A stretch of 64,000 nucleotides of DNA from Allodiplogaster sudhausi (Eukaryota; Nematoda; Chromadorea; Rhabditida; Diplogasteridae): the NCBI GenBank assembly GCA_945643635.1, contig CALZFC010000026.1, positions 434,001 through 498,000 of the forward strand, written 5' to 3'. This document shows, one piece after another, positions 46,469 to 57,650 of this stretch. A program made the translations under genes and the position numbers. Each line of letters starts with the position of its first letter. Positions within the stretch are counted from its first letter, which is position 1. The notes beneath the pieces are model-generated. The model did not search any database, was not told the DNA's origin, and worked only from the letters and a program-made list of their open reading frames with translations.

Positions 46469-48234
46469 CTATCCACTTTGCACTTGTTTACCGCCGCAAC
46501 CGCCAATTTTGGCGACTGGAATGCGTCGCTTGGACATAAGCGATACTGTGGAGCCGTCGGTCATGCCGATGACGGAGCGAATGAATCGGCGATAGGACGG
46601 AGTCAGAAACAGCGTGCTCGCCAGATGAGGCAGCGACTTGAGCGTAAAGACGAAGAAGGCGAGCGGAACGCGGACTAAATGTATTGTAAAAAAAATTTAA
46701 GAATGTTTTTTAACCAAAAGAAGAGAAATTTATGAAGTATTCTCAAGCTCAATCGAGTTCAAAAATTAAAATAAAAAATGCCAAAATAATAAAGATCTTT
46801 GAAAAAGAAGCAAATATTCTGACGATATGCACTTTAGACAATTCAAATTGGTAAGATAAGAGTTCTTGCTGAAGTAAGACACTACGCACGATCGTCAATG
46901 TTCGCATCGAAGAAGGAAGAGGCGCCGTATGTCCATGGGATGACGATGAAGATCGATGGTAGTAGTGCCCGAAACAGAGCAATCATATGAACATATATGT
47001 ATGGTTTGACCGAGACGATTTGATTCTTTGCATGCTAGAGCGCGAGAGGCTGGAGCGAGCGGGGCTAGCGCGCCCGGGGGCGGGGGTGGCAGAGCGCGTG
47101 AGGCGAGAATTCTATTGAATTCGGGCCCGAACCTGGACGACGAGAATACGTGTCATCATCTTGTGATAGGTGATAGTGCGGCTGCTGAGATGAACGGAGG
47201 CTGCAGAGCCGTGAAGGGTGTAGAAGGTGTGCGTCGTGAGCAGCACCATCAACGTCCAGAGTAGCCCGATCGCAATGGGCTGCATCAGGTAGCATCTTCA
47301 TAATTCTTGTGACATTCGAGAATTTTCATGCTTGCAGGTTACAAACTAATAAATCTTATCAAATGTCCTGTCTAACGAGCATCTCCTCGAATTGTCCATC
47401 AAAATTTAATTATTCTAAATAGTAGAAATATAATATTGTACTAATATTGAACAATAGAAAAATAGAAGATGACAAATTAGACCAGCGATATAGAAGAGCC
47501 CGTCGGCGTCAAAACCGAGAAGAGCCTAAAAGTATACCCGTCGAATATCATTGCTTATACACTCTTTCTCGACCTTCATTCGGAAATAATGCCTAAATAC
47601 ATATCTATAGTATGCATGAAAGTAACATGAAAGCGAACTATAAAAAATGTGTGTAAATGATGTCACAATCTGAACAGTTGGATCGACACCGAGCGCCAGA
47701 GGGAGCATTGGCGAGGCACCCACGCCCGCGCAGCCGCACGGCATGGGCGTGAAGATGACGAGGTCGATGACGAACGCGTTCACAATGTCACTAGTGATGC
47801 CCTACCAGTAGAGTAAAAAAATCCCTATTTGAATTCCCGCATTTTCCCGGATTAAAAAAAACCGTCGATTTTGCTACGCAAAAAGCAGAAAGATGGAGAC
47901 TTTTTTGAAATCTCTTCATGCGTTGTTTCACTATGAAACGCTGGCCCGATAAGCGAATAAACAGTTCTATTACGTGTCCAATCAAAAACTGTATTTTAAG
48001 AGGCCTCTAAAAATAACCTACCAGTTGTAGAAGGAGATAGATGCGATAGGTGGCAGCGGCTTTTCCGCTGTGCCTTAGTACAACGAAGGCGGTGAAGATG
48101 TCGAGAGGAAGGAGGACGAAGCAGCCGAAGACGACGCGAGCGGTGGCAAGTGGCGTGTAGAACGCGATGGACGGAGGCGGATCTCGCGTCGGCGAGCGGA
48201 ACAAATCGGACCACGACGCGGGCACAATGTGCAT
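46469..48234 (-). pseudogene. Srh-like 7TM chemoreceptor, fragmentary gene 1
   Basis: Recognisable exons: 48022-48234 (MHIVPASWSDLF ... VVFGCFVLLPLDIFTAFVVL, first membrane segment), 47667-47801 (GITSDIVNAFVIDLVIF TPM.., second segment), 47483-47525 (ALLGFDADGLFYIA), 47133-47279 (IGLLWTLMVLLTTHTFYTL ... MMTRILVVQ), about 46894-46990 (ALLPSIFIVIPWTYG) and 46469-46674 (LASTLFLTPSYRRFIRSVIG and C-terminus). Exons matching the third and fourth membrane segments of gene 2 are missing, and the junction into 47279 is out of phase. Such receptors sense odours in nematode sensory neurons. Call as Srh or a close Str-superfamily relative. Confidence 0.6.
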
Positions 48235-48478
48235 TCTCTCTATCTCTATCTCTCTCTCGCACTCTATTTCTCTCTCTCTCTCTCTCTATGAATCTCCCCT
48301 CACACAGCTTTCCAGCCAAAAGAGCGTAACTTGCAAATCCTGAAAGCCAAAAATACATGCCATAAATTATTGTGCGAAATCTGCAGTCAGGCGCTTCTTG
48401 AAATCAAATGGTAACTTCGTTTTAACATTGCGAACGCACTCGCACTAGTTACTATTTCTTACCCAGTGAACTATGAAA
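48235..48478. other. Upstream region of Srh-like gene 1
   Basis: A CT-rich run (48236-48290) precedes the first exon on the minus strand. Nothing else seen. Confidence 0.4.
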
Positions 48479-49347
48479 CATATGACGCGATTTGCGAGAG
48501 AATCAAAATTAATCAATGGGGCAAGGGCCCAAGAAAAATCATCATTTCCTATTTTGCTTAAAAGTTGTTTCTAGGTAAACACGCAGAATCGATTGGGAAG
48601 AGTCTTGGAGTCTAAAAATTTCTTTATAAAAAGTTATGAAGGGTTGAAAAACTGCGCATCTTTTTGAGGTGGTCGAGTAGGGCGCACGTTTATGAACGTT
48701 TATCCTCGCATAGTAAAGCAATTAGCGTGAAAATGTTAAGTAAAATAGAAAAGATATTGCTTAAAGAAACTGTCGAAACAGAATTTTAAATTTTTCAAAT
48801 ATCGATTTTTTACGTGCTCTCAAACTCAATGAGGAAAATTGTTGTATGTATTGTATAGAGCATATAATTAGCTATCGAATAATATATAGGGTGTTTCGGT
48901 TCGACGAACTATGCGGCTTTTGTAGGCTATTACGGCATGCGCAAACGTGAAAACCCGCGCCGAATAGCGGCGCGACGCGATATTGGTCGCTTTCGAATAA
49001 CGATTGTTTATGTATCTAGTAATATTTTGTTTTCCATTCGAATATCGATTGTCTATGTATCTAGTAATATTTTGTTTTTCATCTCCTTTTTCTTTAATAA
49101 AATGATTAAGCTCATTATTGAGCAAAAACTGCACTTTTCAGCCAAATATTAACGAAATCACTCATCTTTTTTCAACCCTTCATAACTTTTTATAATGAAA
49201 TTTTTTTTACTCTAAGACTCATCCCAATCGATTCTGCGTGTCTGAATTTACATCGGAGCAACTTTTAAGCAAAATAGGAAATGATGATTTTTCTAGTGCC
49301 CTTGCCCAATTGATTAATTTTGATTCTCTCGCAAATCGCGTCGTATG
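48479..49347. mobile_element. Foldback element 1
   Basis: Arms 48479-48655 and 49168-49347 are reverse complements of each other over about 180 bp, with modest divergence. The ends read CATATGACGCGATTTGCGAG on the left and the same in reverse on the right (one base different). The loop contains a duplicated 42-bp stretch (48996-49080, TTTATGTATCTAGTAATATT core). The end sequence recurs in foldback element 2. Confidence 0.75.
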
Positions 49348-49496
49348 TATTTCATGTATGTATACCAGTACATATGTACATACAAAAGGGAACATGAAAG
49401 TTAATCGAATGTGTTCTCTAAAAATTTCAGTTAGGCCTTGACGAGGCGGGTGATAATTTGTTTTTAATTACTGAAATACACCTGCCGCGCGCTTAA

Positions 49497-50389
49497 TCTT
49501 ACATTGCGTCAATGACACATGTCGTCGACAAACAGTCACGACCAATTTGTATGTCTTTGACGTCGGTCAATGACTGAAAACAATACCGCCTATCTTAATA
49601 CACATGGGTTGCGACCAATCCATCTTCTTTCATTGACACGGTCATGACCGCAGAGCAATAATTTGGTAATCACGTCCACTCGGAGGCCACCCTTGGTCAT
49701 GACAAATACGTGTTAGTACATAGTTGTGAGCGACGCAGAGCGAGACGTTCATGGATATGACTGTGGGTCGTGACCGAATTCACCGTTTCGACTGAATGCA
49801 TTACCGAATGTACACTCTATACCGTAATTTTTAACTGCGTTTGCGCAGGATTTTTAAACTTTAAAACTTTATTCGCGCTTATCGGGCCAATGTGTTGATG
49901 GAATACACGGGGATCTATCACATGGAAGTGGGCGATCGATGGGCACCGGCGGGTTCGTCGAAGTGGCCGACGAAGATTAGGCAATTCTTATCCTGGCCAG
50001 CCAAGCGGTTTCTCCGGGAGCAGCGTCGATTGATGGGAATTGGGGATGATCGAGCGCGGGTCGGGGCGGGGGGCGAACTTGTCATTTTTGACAAGGGAGC
50101 GAATGAAGAGCGGCGCCACTTGCCACTGGGCCACCCCGCCCCGCGCAGGATTTTGGCAAATAGTAATAATCACAAGCCTGTTGTTGTATTATTATTACTG
50201 AAAGACGTATGCTCATTAAATTACGATAGTTAAGTTTGAATTTGCAATTTGCGATAGGCAAGCTGCTTGGCACCATCTCTCCAGATATTACAATAATACT
50301 GGTCATTATGACCAGTGTCAGTGACATTGTGATGACCAAAAAACGGTCGTGACTGTATGTCAACGACATGTCATTGACACAACGTAAGA
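49497..50389. mobile_element. TTAA-flanked element with about 55-bp inverted ends
   Basis: The ends are TCTTACRTTGYGTCAATGAC and its reverse complement, continuing inward to CAGTCACGACC on both sides. TTAA lies directly outside each end (49493-49496 and 50390-50393), as expected for piggyBac-type target duplication. The interior (about 780 bp) encodes no recognisable transposase, so the element would be non-autonomous. A 113-codon plus-strand frame at 49892-50233 is not recognisable. Confidence 0.7.
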
Positions 50390-50733
50390 TTAATCGCACG
50401 GCTATTCATACTAGGTTGATAAAGTATTTTGTATTTTCTAAAGATGTAAGAGCTTAATGCCGATAACAGTAATACTTTGACATTATGCTCATTGCTCCAT
50501 CGAAGAGTTAATGAAATACATTGAAAATTGAATACAAATAAGAGAGATGTGATGCGAAATTAACATGTTATAATCAAGTGAGGTGTGAGTTCTTCCGAGA
50601 AGCGCTTTAATTGTATGGATAAATGTAAGCTGTCAAATCGTCATTGGCATTATACAAGACAATCAACGATAAATCAAAATGTTGTACATATGTTCAAAGT
50701 TGTATTTTTGCAGTGCTTGGTTAGCGCAACGGC

Positions 50734-51130
50734 TTACAATGAGCTTGCTTTTCTAATAAAATTAACAATTGTGAAACGACGGTTGAGAAAAAGAATTAGA
50801 AGAGAACCTAACAAGAAGTTCGCCGTTAATTTCAACACCAAGGCAAACAAGATGAACGAGGTGCGAGCTAAACTTGTTTTAAGGAGCTCTCCGATGAATG
50901 CAGGTGCATATCGCTTCTTGACCTTTTGGCAAAGATCAAAGTGTAGTGTAGTATATATCCCACCTTTTTTCTCTCTCTTTTCCATTTGTCTATCGACCTT
51001 TAAATAGATGCTAGAAAAGTACTGCATGCTAAGCGAGCACGTGAGAGTACATACAAATAGAACACGGATGGTATGATCAGGACGTCCATGGGGATAGTTC
51101 CTGAAAAATTGTGGCTGTCTTTACAGCGTT
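50734..51130 (-). pseudogene. Srh-like 7TM chemoreceptor, C-terminal fragment (gene 3)
   Basis: 51060-51130 (-) reads TIPMDVLIIPSVFYLYVLS, matching the sixth-segment exon of genes 1 and 2. About 50740-50900 (-) reads ARTSFILFALVLKLTANFLL ... LILFLNRRFTIVNF, aligning with the last-segment exon of gene 1 (VRVPLAFFVFTLKSLPHLAS ... LFLTPSYRRFIRSV). No further upstream exons were found. Confidence 0.45.
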
Positions 51131-51400
51131 TATAAGATGCCTAGTTGTAAGCGCAAATTTGTAGCAGCAATTTCAAAGCCGCGTGCTCCGAACTTCTCAC
51201 AAATTATTGCATTTATTACATAGTGCCCATTATTCTCATGATACTTTGGGGTTTCCTTCGGTGGATTGCTCACAATATCGCATTTTCAAAGTTTCGTTTA
51301 TTTAACGGTAATTCCAAGATGTTCACGATGATTTTAAATTGCACTTAATGCATAACGTAATTGAGATTGGAGATGTTTTCGAAGTGCACTTTTCTCATTG

Positions 51401-54400
51401 TCAACTTTTTATTGAAGCTAGCGAGTCACTCTTGAATGATTCAGAAGCCACTCTTCTCAATCCTAGGAGTCGAAGAATGAAGTGTCGATAGGAGGGCGTC
51501 AGAAGAACCATGCACAAGACATGCAATGGCGCGTGCGTCGAGAAATTAGCAAAAGAGCTCAATTAATCAATTACTCACTCTATACTAGCCTTCTGGCTAG
51601 AAAACAAGACAATACTTCCAAATCTGTGAAATTATTGGTAGCCGAAAGCAATCGGGTCATTGGAATCAGTTCATTCACTTTCAACAACTTGACATTGAAT
51701 CAGAAATGCAAAACACAAACTTTCGTCGACGCTCTTTGCAAAAAAGGTAGACAAGGCGACAGCAATGGGGCCGCCGATGAATATCGAAGGCACCGCTGCC
51801 GGAAAAGGGATAAGAATCGTCGGATATAGTGAGCATTCACTTGAAGTGATTATGGCATTTGGCGTTTGTTGTCTTGAATTAATATATTTTTAAATTGCGT
51901 ACAAACTCGAAAGAGTAATCTAGTAAAGAATGCCCATTCTTGCCACTTGCATGGATGCTCACCTGAAAGACAAGTGACGTCATCATTCGCATGTGATAGT
52001 TGCGTGTACTCGTGTTGAGATACGATGAAATGCTTGCAGAACGAAGAATGTGGAAGGTGTGCACGGTGAAGAAGATGAGCATCAGCCAGCAGAACACCGT
52101 CAATGCCACGACGAGTTCTATGAACAGATGTATTGAATATGTTTTATTGATTGATGTTTTTATTACAACGAATCTATTCGCTATACGAAACACCTGCTAT
52201 TAGGACGATCCATACAGCGTCGTAGCAGAAAAGCGATGCCAGGCAAGGATGCGTCCAGTTTCCAGAGCTCTAAAGAGAAGAAAAAAGAGAGATAGGTACA
52301 TAAAAAGAAACACGCTTTATCATTGCTTGCACCGAAATGAAAAAGGCACAATCAGCAAGAGGTACAAACAAAGGCTACACGTTAAATAAATTTGTTTTCG
52401 TGTACATTGTGCAGAAGCTGAAGCGAGTCAGCGTGCGACATTCGAGCGATTTCGAAGAGACCGCCAATCAATATGCCCAACGAATAGCCTGCGACGACGA
52501 CGGCGACAAAAACTTTTTTCGAAAATTTCAAAAGCGCACCCGGCATCTGGACAGCCTAGAAGAATGGTCCTAGATCAAATAGTGTACATATGACGCGATT
52601 TGTGAGAGAATCAAAAAGAAGCATACTGTCCAGGGACCAGGCCAAAACCGACCAGCTTGGATTTTCTTCGAAAGTTCCCTATAGTCTATTTTCTGATACG
52701 AGGAATCCATTGGAAGTTGTCAAAGGTTAGGAAAATACCGTTATTGGGCGGAATGCTAGTGGCACTCCCAGCCCCAATTCTATGGCTGATTACAAAACAT
52801 CGTAGATTTGAAACTTAAGAGAAAGGGGTTCAGCTTGTAGCAAATTTTACGCATTTTCTTATGGTTTATTTTTGGACTTGCGGAGATGATTTTGAATGGC
52901 TGATTTGTACTGCCGCACGGAATAGTCGAGCAGGAAACGTTGAAGACTTCTTAATTTTTCTAAATTCTATAGTGCTTTCGAACGCTCTTTTCATTTTCTA
53001 TACAATGTTTAGGTTTAATTCTGATAAGTTGTCTGCGCCCTCTCAAACTTCAATGTCTATAAATACTTTAAAGCTCGAAATTTTCAAAATTTTCTTTTTT
53101 GATTGTATGGATCAATATCTTGGCCTACTGAGATGTAATTTTTTTTATATAGCGCAAGGATCCCAGACGTGCATCCAACTAGCCCCCCGCGGCGAGCCTC
53201 ATATAACGAAAACGGCATTTTCCGATCCTTAGACTACTTCCAATCTATTCCTCACATCAGGAAACCCCAATAAGGAACTTTCGAAGAAATTCCAACTGGT
53301 CAATCTCCCCGGCCATTTCGATTCTCACGGCTAAACAGTCAACTTTTTTAAGCTCGTTTAATACTGAGTAAAGACTTATCGTAAAGTTAAGAAGAAGAAG
53401 AGTCTAAAAGATGCATTAACAGATTTGTCTTCGCTCACCTGATGGCGATAAAAGACGCAACTGCCAAAGCCAATTATTGTCCATAGAGTGCCAACGTTAA
53501 AGGCAATCTTTAAATATTTGTATCTTCTTCTTCTTCTTCTGCTGACTGGGCAATTGTAAAAAAGGCAATAATCAGTTATTAAATGTGCTATATGACTATC
53601 GGCATTTATTTATTTATTTATTTATTCATACATCATTAAGATGTGACGACATTAAAAGTAATTAATAGAATAATATCGAGTCAGCAAGTGTGATGAAGGG
53701 GAAAGGGGAGGGGAAGGGGCAGCAGACCGCTCACGACATCGCCGGCACGGGAGTGGCAAGTTCCCGGAGAGGGGGTGGACGAGGTCCCCTAGGAGGTGGC
53801 AAGGCTCCGTTGACTGTGCTGGTTTGGCTGCAGACACACTTCGGCGACTCGAGAACGGCTGCTGGGGAAGAGATGATAGAAGGGCTTAGATTCGGAGATA
53901 ATTGGCTGACTCATTGAACTTATATAATCTTTCTTATACTATAGATTCTCTACTCTGATCTGGAGCAATTCCAAAATTGGCAAGCTATAAATGGCTTTCT
54001 TAAATACTTTGACTGTTAAAGATGAAGTGGCAATTAAAGGCAGCTTATAATAATATGATGCAGCTTGACAGGTGCTCTTTTTTTATATGAGCGTAGAATA
54101 ATTATTTCTCTTTTGTCTTTAGTCTTTTTTTAAAAGATTTCATAATGACTGAGTATGAAATGTATAGAACGCTTATGTACGAACCATTTCGTCGCTTGGA
54201 CGGAGTGCAATAGATTGAGGCAAGAGCGAAGACTCGCCCCCGCAGGCGCACGCCATTGGAGGATTGATGACAATGTTGAAGATGAAGGTGTTGATCGTAA
54301 CACCCAAGATGTTCGTAGCCTGAGAATTGCAAGACAAAATGGATGCAAAGTTGTCCTTAAAAAATTCAGTTCTAAGACCCTTTCTTTCTGCTACCTATGC

Positions 54401-54659
54401 AGTTAGTGAGTCTTATGGTCAGTCGAACCATCTGAATCAGGAGGCAGATTCGATAGTTCTCAGCTGCCTTTCCGCTGTGCCTGAGGATGGCGAAGGTGGC
54501 GAAGGCATCGAGTGGGAGGGCAAAACAGAAGAGGACGAAGCGCACGCGAGCGAAAGACGAATATGTCGACATGTCCGGCGGGCCGTGACGGTAAGAAGAA
54601 CGCATGGCCTCCGTCCATGCTGTTGGAGCAAGAAACAGCGCAATCTCTCTCAGAAACAT
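51401..54659 (-). CDS. Srh-like 7TM chemoreceptor, gene 2
   Basis: Exons 54429-54659 (first membrane segment, FVLFCFALPLDAFATFAILR), 54185-54319 (INTFIFNIVINPPMACACGG), 53439-53507 (NVGTLWTIIGFGSCVFYRHQ), 52406-52546 (KVFVAVVVAGYSLGILIGGL), 52194-52269 (NWTHPCLASLFCYDAVWIVL), 51963-52117 (LTVFCWLMLIFFTVHTF ... MMTSLVFQ) keep one frame with GT-AG junctions. Two more blocks, about 51730-51820 (LIPFPAAVPSIFIGGPIAVA) and 51401 to about 51545 (STHAPLHVLCMVLLTPSYRH, C-terminus and TGA), complete the seven segments, but their exact borders are uncertain and one junction looks out of phase. Transposon pieces sit in two introns. The first ATG is also uncertain (54605 is an alternative). Confidence 0.62.
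52587..53330. mobile_element. Foldback element 2, in an intron of Srh-like gene 2
   Basis: Left arm 52587-52735 and right arm 53215-53330 are imperfect reverse complements (shared TTTCTTCGAAAGTTCC and GAGGAATCCATTGGAAG-like blocks). The left end, CATATGACGCGATTTGTGAG, is nearly identical to that of foldback element 1. It lies wholly within the intron between the third and fourth exons of gene 2. Confidence 0.65.
53603..54075 (-). mobile_element. 5'-truncated CR1-like LINE in an intron of Srh-like gene 2
   Basis: In minus orientation it ends with an ATAAATAAATAAATAAATAA tail (plus strand 53605-53626). Upstream is a 3' UTR related to that of the full element (GAGGTCCC and GGCAAGGC blocks; GATGTGACGACA near the end), and upstream of that the ORF2 C-terminus (YKLPLIATSSLTVKVFKKAI then SLPILELL), comparable with the full element's WYCQLPGS...IESFKRELHNLPLL. 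It lies between exons 2 and 3 of the receptor gene. Confidence 0.75.
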
Positions 54660-54719
54660 CGCAATCTTTTCGGAAATCTTTCGCCTAGAATGAAGTTATT
54701 TATCTTCTTACTATGCATA

Positions 54720-55179
54720 CAGAGCTGCACGCTGCCCGGGCCTGCTCGGCCCGGCCTGGCCCGGCCCGGTCCCAGGGCCGGCCGGGCCCAAATTTCCAAG
54801 GTCCTCTAGGGCCGGGCCGGGCAGGGTCCAACCTTGGGCCCGACCCTGAGCCCGATTGGGCCCGATTTTCAAACATTTGCACGCAAACATGCTTATGACA
54901 GAGCGAATTCTTATTGCTCATGCATAATATTGTAGTTCGGGAGTTGTATTCCTCTTTACAATGAAATAAATGAGAAGCCTTTTGAACGGCAAGCTAGAAG
55001 AAAATATTTTCGCTAAGAAAATTACGAATTCGAAATTGGAATCAGACGTATTTGAAAATCGGGCCGGAGCGGGCCGGCCCGGGCCCCAAAATTCAAGGGC
55101 CAGAAAACTGAGGGCCGGGACGGGCCGAGGGTTTTTTATTCGGCCCGGCCCAAAAAAATTGGGCCCGCGTGCACCTCTG
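54720..55179. mobile_element. GC-rich hAT-type non-autonomous element with 8-bp target duplication
   Basis: It starts CAGAGCTGCACGC and ends in the reverse complement of CAGAGGTGCACGC. Both sides are flanked by the identical octamer TATGCATA (54712-54719 and 55180-55187), the 8-bp duplication made by hAT transposases. Near both ends GGCCCG-rich repeats form potential hairpins around an AT-rich centre. No transposase is encoded. It lies just upstream of Srh-like gene 2. Confidence 0.88.
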
Positions 55180-55187
55180 TATGCATA

Positions 55188-56631
55188 TTACCTAAAAATG
55201 GTCGGTTCCCACCAACATGAAAAGAATAGGCACAGAAGTTCTTAGTTGTGAATAGAGTAAGAATACTTTGCTTTCAAGTCTGATTTGAAGTACAGATTGA
55301 ATTGGCAAACACAAAAACATCTGTCGAGTTTCCAGCCTCATCCGGCTGGCCGTTTCTCAGATACTACACGAATTTGCATGCATCAGTATGAGAATATTAA
55401 AAGAGAAGAATTATGAAGACCAAACTGCTCCCGGAATCGAAATTGAAAGGTGCCCAAGCTGATGTTGATTAGGGACTATCTAGTGCTCTGAAAAATGTTC
55501 TAATCGTTACTTTTAAGATTGTTAAAGGTCTATAAGGTATTAAGTCAACTGATATGCTCTTCTTCTCAACAATAGAATTTACAAGACGACATCGTTTTAA
55601 ACCATGTAAGTTCAATTTCCGGTGTAGCATGTACATGCAGACTTTTGCTAATTGGATTGACTCTTGAAATGGACTGCCTGAAAAACTTTTCGATCTATCG
55701 TTAACATCTGCTCGCCTTCTAATTAAGAATCATGCCTTTTCTCGTAGAACTTTTTGTTAGTGTTACAATTAGTACCTCAAACTAATTACTATATTACCAG
55801 CTTGTGCCTTATACACTATATTGGCTTCCTTCTTGCGTGCCTCTTATCTGATCTAATTGCGCATTCCGCTCAGTAAAAGATTTTTGTCATGTCTACTAAT
55901 GAATGCAGACAAACATATAAAATTCCTGAATAATCGTAAAGTCACTAGAAGCCTACATAATTGCCCGTTTATAGAAGCAATTTCTTCGTTCACATTTACA
56001 CAAAACTCCTCAAACACATTACTACATTATTCTTATGATAGCTAGAGGGCCCAAGTCGTGCCCCCGGTCCGGTGCAAGAGTCTAACAGAGGATGCTAACA
56101 AATGCACGTTTTGGTAAGCTATCCGCTATTCGAGATGTTCAAACTTTGAAACTTTTCCAGATGAGGGTTCTTTGTTCTCCTTGTTTCCTCTCCTCTGTTT
56201 CGCTGTCTTCGCCTCACCAAAAACAATTTCTGCTTTTTAATCCTAACTTATGGTTAGCCGTATGTTATATAGTTTCAGAGCAAAAAAGAACATCAATTTG
56301 TATTACTCTTCCTTCCTTTTGAGCTACATACATAAATTACGTATTCATGTAAACTTGAAGATGTTCATTCCATTCCCTTCCATTAAGACAATAATGATTA
56401 GAGTGAAAAGAAGTGGAGTGGAGAACATGAAACAGCCCCTTTTATTCAAATAGACAGTGAGGGAAAAGAAGAGGCGGGCGGACGTTCAGGAGTCCTTCTA
56501 AGCAGAATGAATGAAAGATCTCATTGCATCGAGATGATTAAGCAAGATTTTATGAGCACAATGTAGTTAAACAGCAAATCTTATTGTCGACCTGAGGAGC
56601 GGCTGGTAGAAGGAGCAGTGGTCGCTGTGGT
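55188..56631. other. No recognisable gene
   Basis: AT-rich sequence with only short open frames; no repeat or RNA gene recognised. Confidence 0.4.
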
Positions 56632-57650
56632 TTACGGATGCAGATCCATGCAGCAGACATTCTCCCAAGGATCTGTGCGAGCATATACAGTGCCGAAAGC
56701 ATATTGCACCAAGAGACTTGGAAGCTCCTCCCAAGTTTCAGACGGCCCGTCCTTCCTCCAAAGTTCTTCCGGAATCGCGCCAACTGCCTCTCCATCGAGC
56801 ATCCACTGGAAACGGCTTCGCTTGACAGTCACGTTGGTCGTGTCCAGGCCGGGCGCAAGAGTCGGACTGCCGACGAAGCCAATCGATACCCAGCAAACAT
56901 CTATCTTATCGTTAGCAAAGTCCTAAAGAAATGAGAGCTACACTTTCGTCCATTAATTGAAAAGAAAACATGCTTAGTGATATGTGAATTAAAAATTTTC
57001 TCATTCTACCTCAAAAAAAAAATTACCTTCGAAGGGATTATGGCAAGCTTGAGGCGGCCCGGGCAGATCTGTTTTTCCTTCACATTAGCGTGAATCTTTT
57101 CATACAAAAAATATATAACGTTCTTGTACTCCCGTCCCTGTATGGTGACATCATGGCGGCCGAGGTTGATGAGGGGATGCTGTGGATAGGAAGGAGTTGA
57201 AGGGGATGTGACAACAGAGGATTTGGATGGAACGTCATTATGATGTATTCGCTTTTCAAATGGGCACTACATTAGATTTATCGGTCTCTCTAAATCATGC
57301 TTATGCTCTCTTGCTCTTGCGTAAGGCAAATTGTCGCGAATTCATGAGTGGATTGCCGGCTACTTTAAATGAATTTTGGAAAATTAATTAGTCCTCAATT
57401 ATCTCAATCTTTGCCCGTGTACCCCGTCGATGGTGGTGTTGCCAGTCAGATTAGAAAAGTCGATATCCGTTGCCGAAATCTGGGAAGCTGAAATATATCA
57501 ATTTTTAATGTTTATACTACTGCAAACTGTTTTCTTCTTAGATATAATTTTTGGTCATTTGCCCTAATTAGTATTAATAAATACTTCAAACAAACCCAAA
57601 ACAGCCACGAAGAAGAACAAATGGAATGCAAAGGCCGCTTTCTTTCGCAT
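56632..57650 (-). CDS. Secreted protein of unknown family (187 residues)
   Basis: Exons 57596-57650, 57423-57487, 57027-57179 and 56632-56922 join to 564 nt with GT-AG junctions in phase throughout. Residues 1-19 are a clear signal peptide (MRKKAAFAFHLFFFVAVLA). The mature chain begins SQISATDIDFSNLTGNTT, with two N-glycosylation sites (NLT, NTT), followed by INLGRHDVTIQGREYKNVIY, KQICPGRLKLAIIPSK and DKIDVCWVSIGFVG, and ends ENVCCMDLHP. It has four cysteines in the mature part, no transmembrane segment and no C-terminal anchor. I do not recognise the family. The exon pattern with a signal peptide makes a real gene likely. Confidence 0.65.

Noticed and set aside
49892..50233. 113-codon plus-strand frame inside the TTAA element
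   Set aside because: It has no transposase motif and both strands are open in the same GC-richer stretch. No family is recognisable.
52861..53232. 123-codon plus-strand frame
   Set aside because: It lies in the loop and arm of foldback element 2 and shows no domain.
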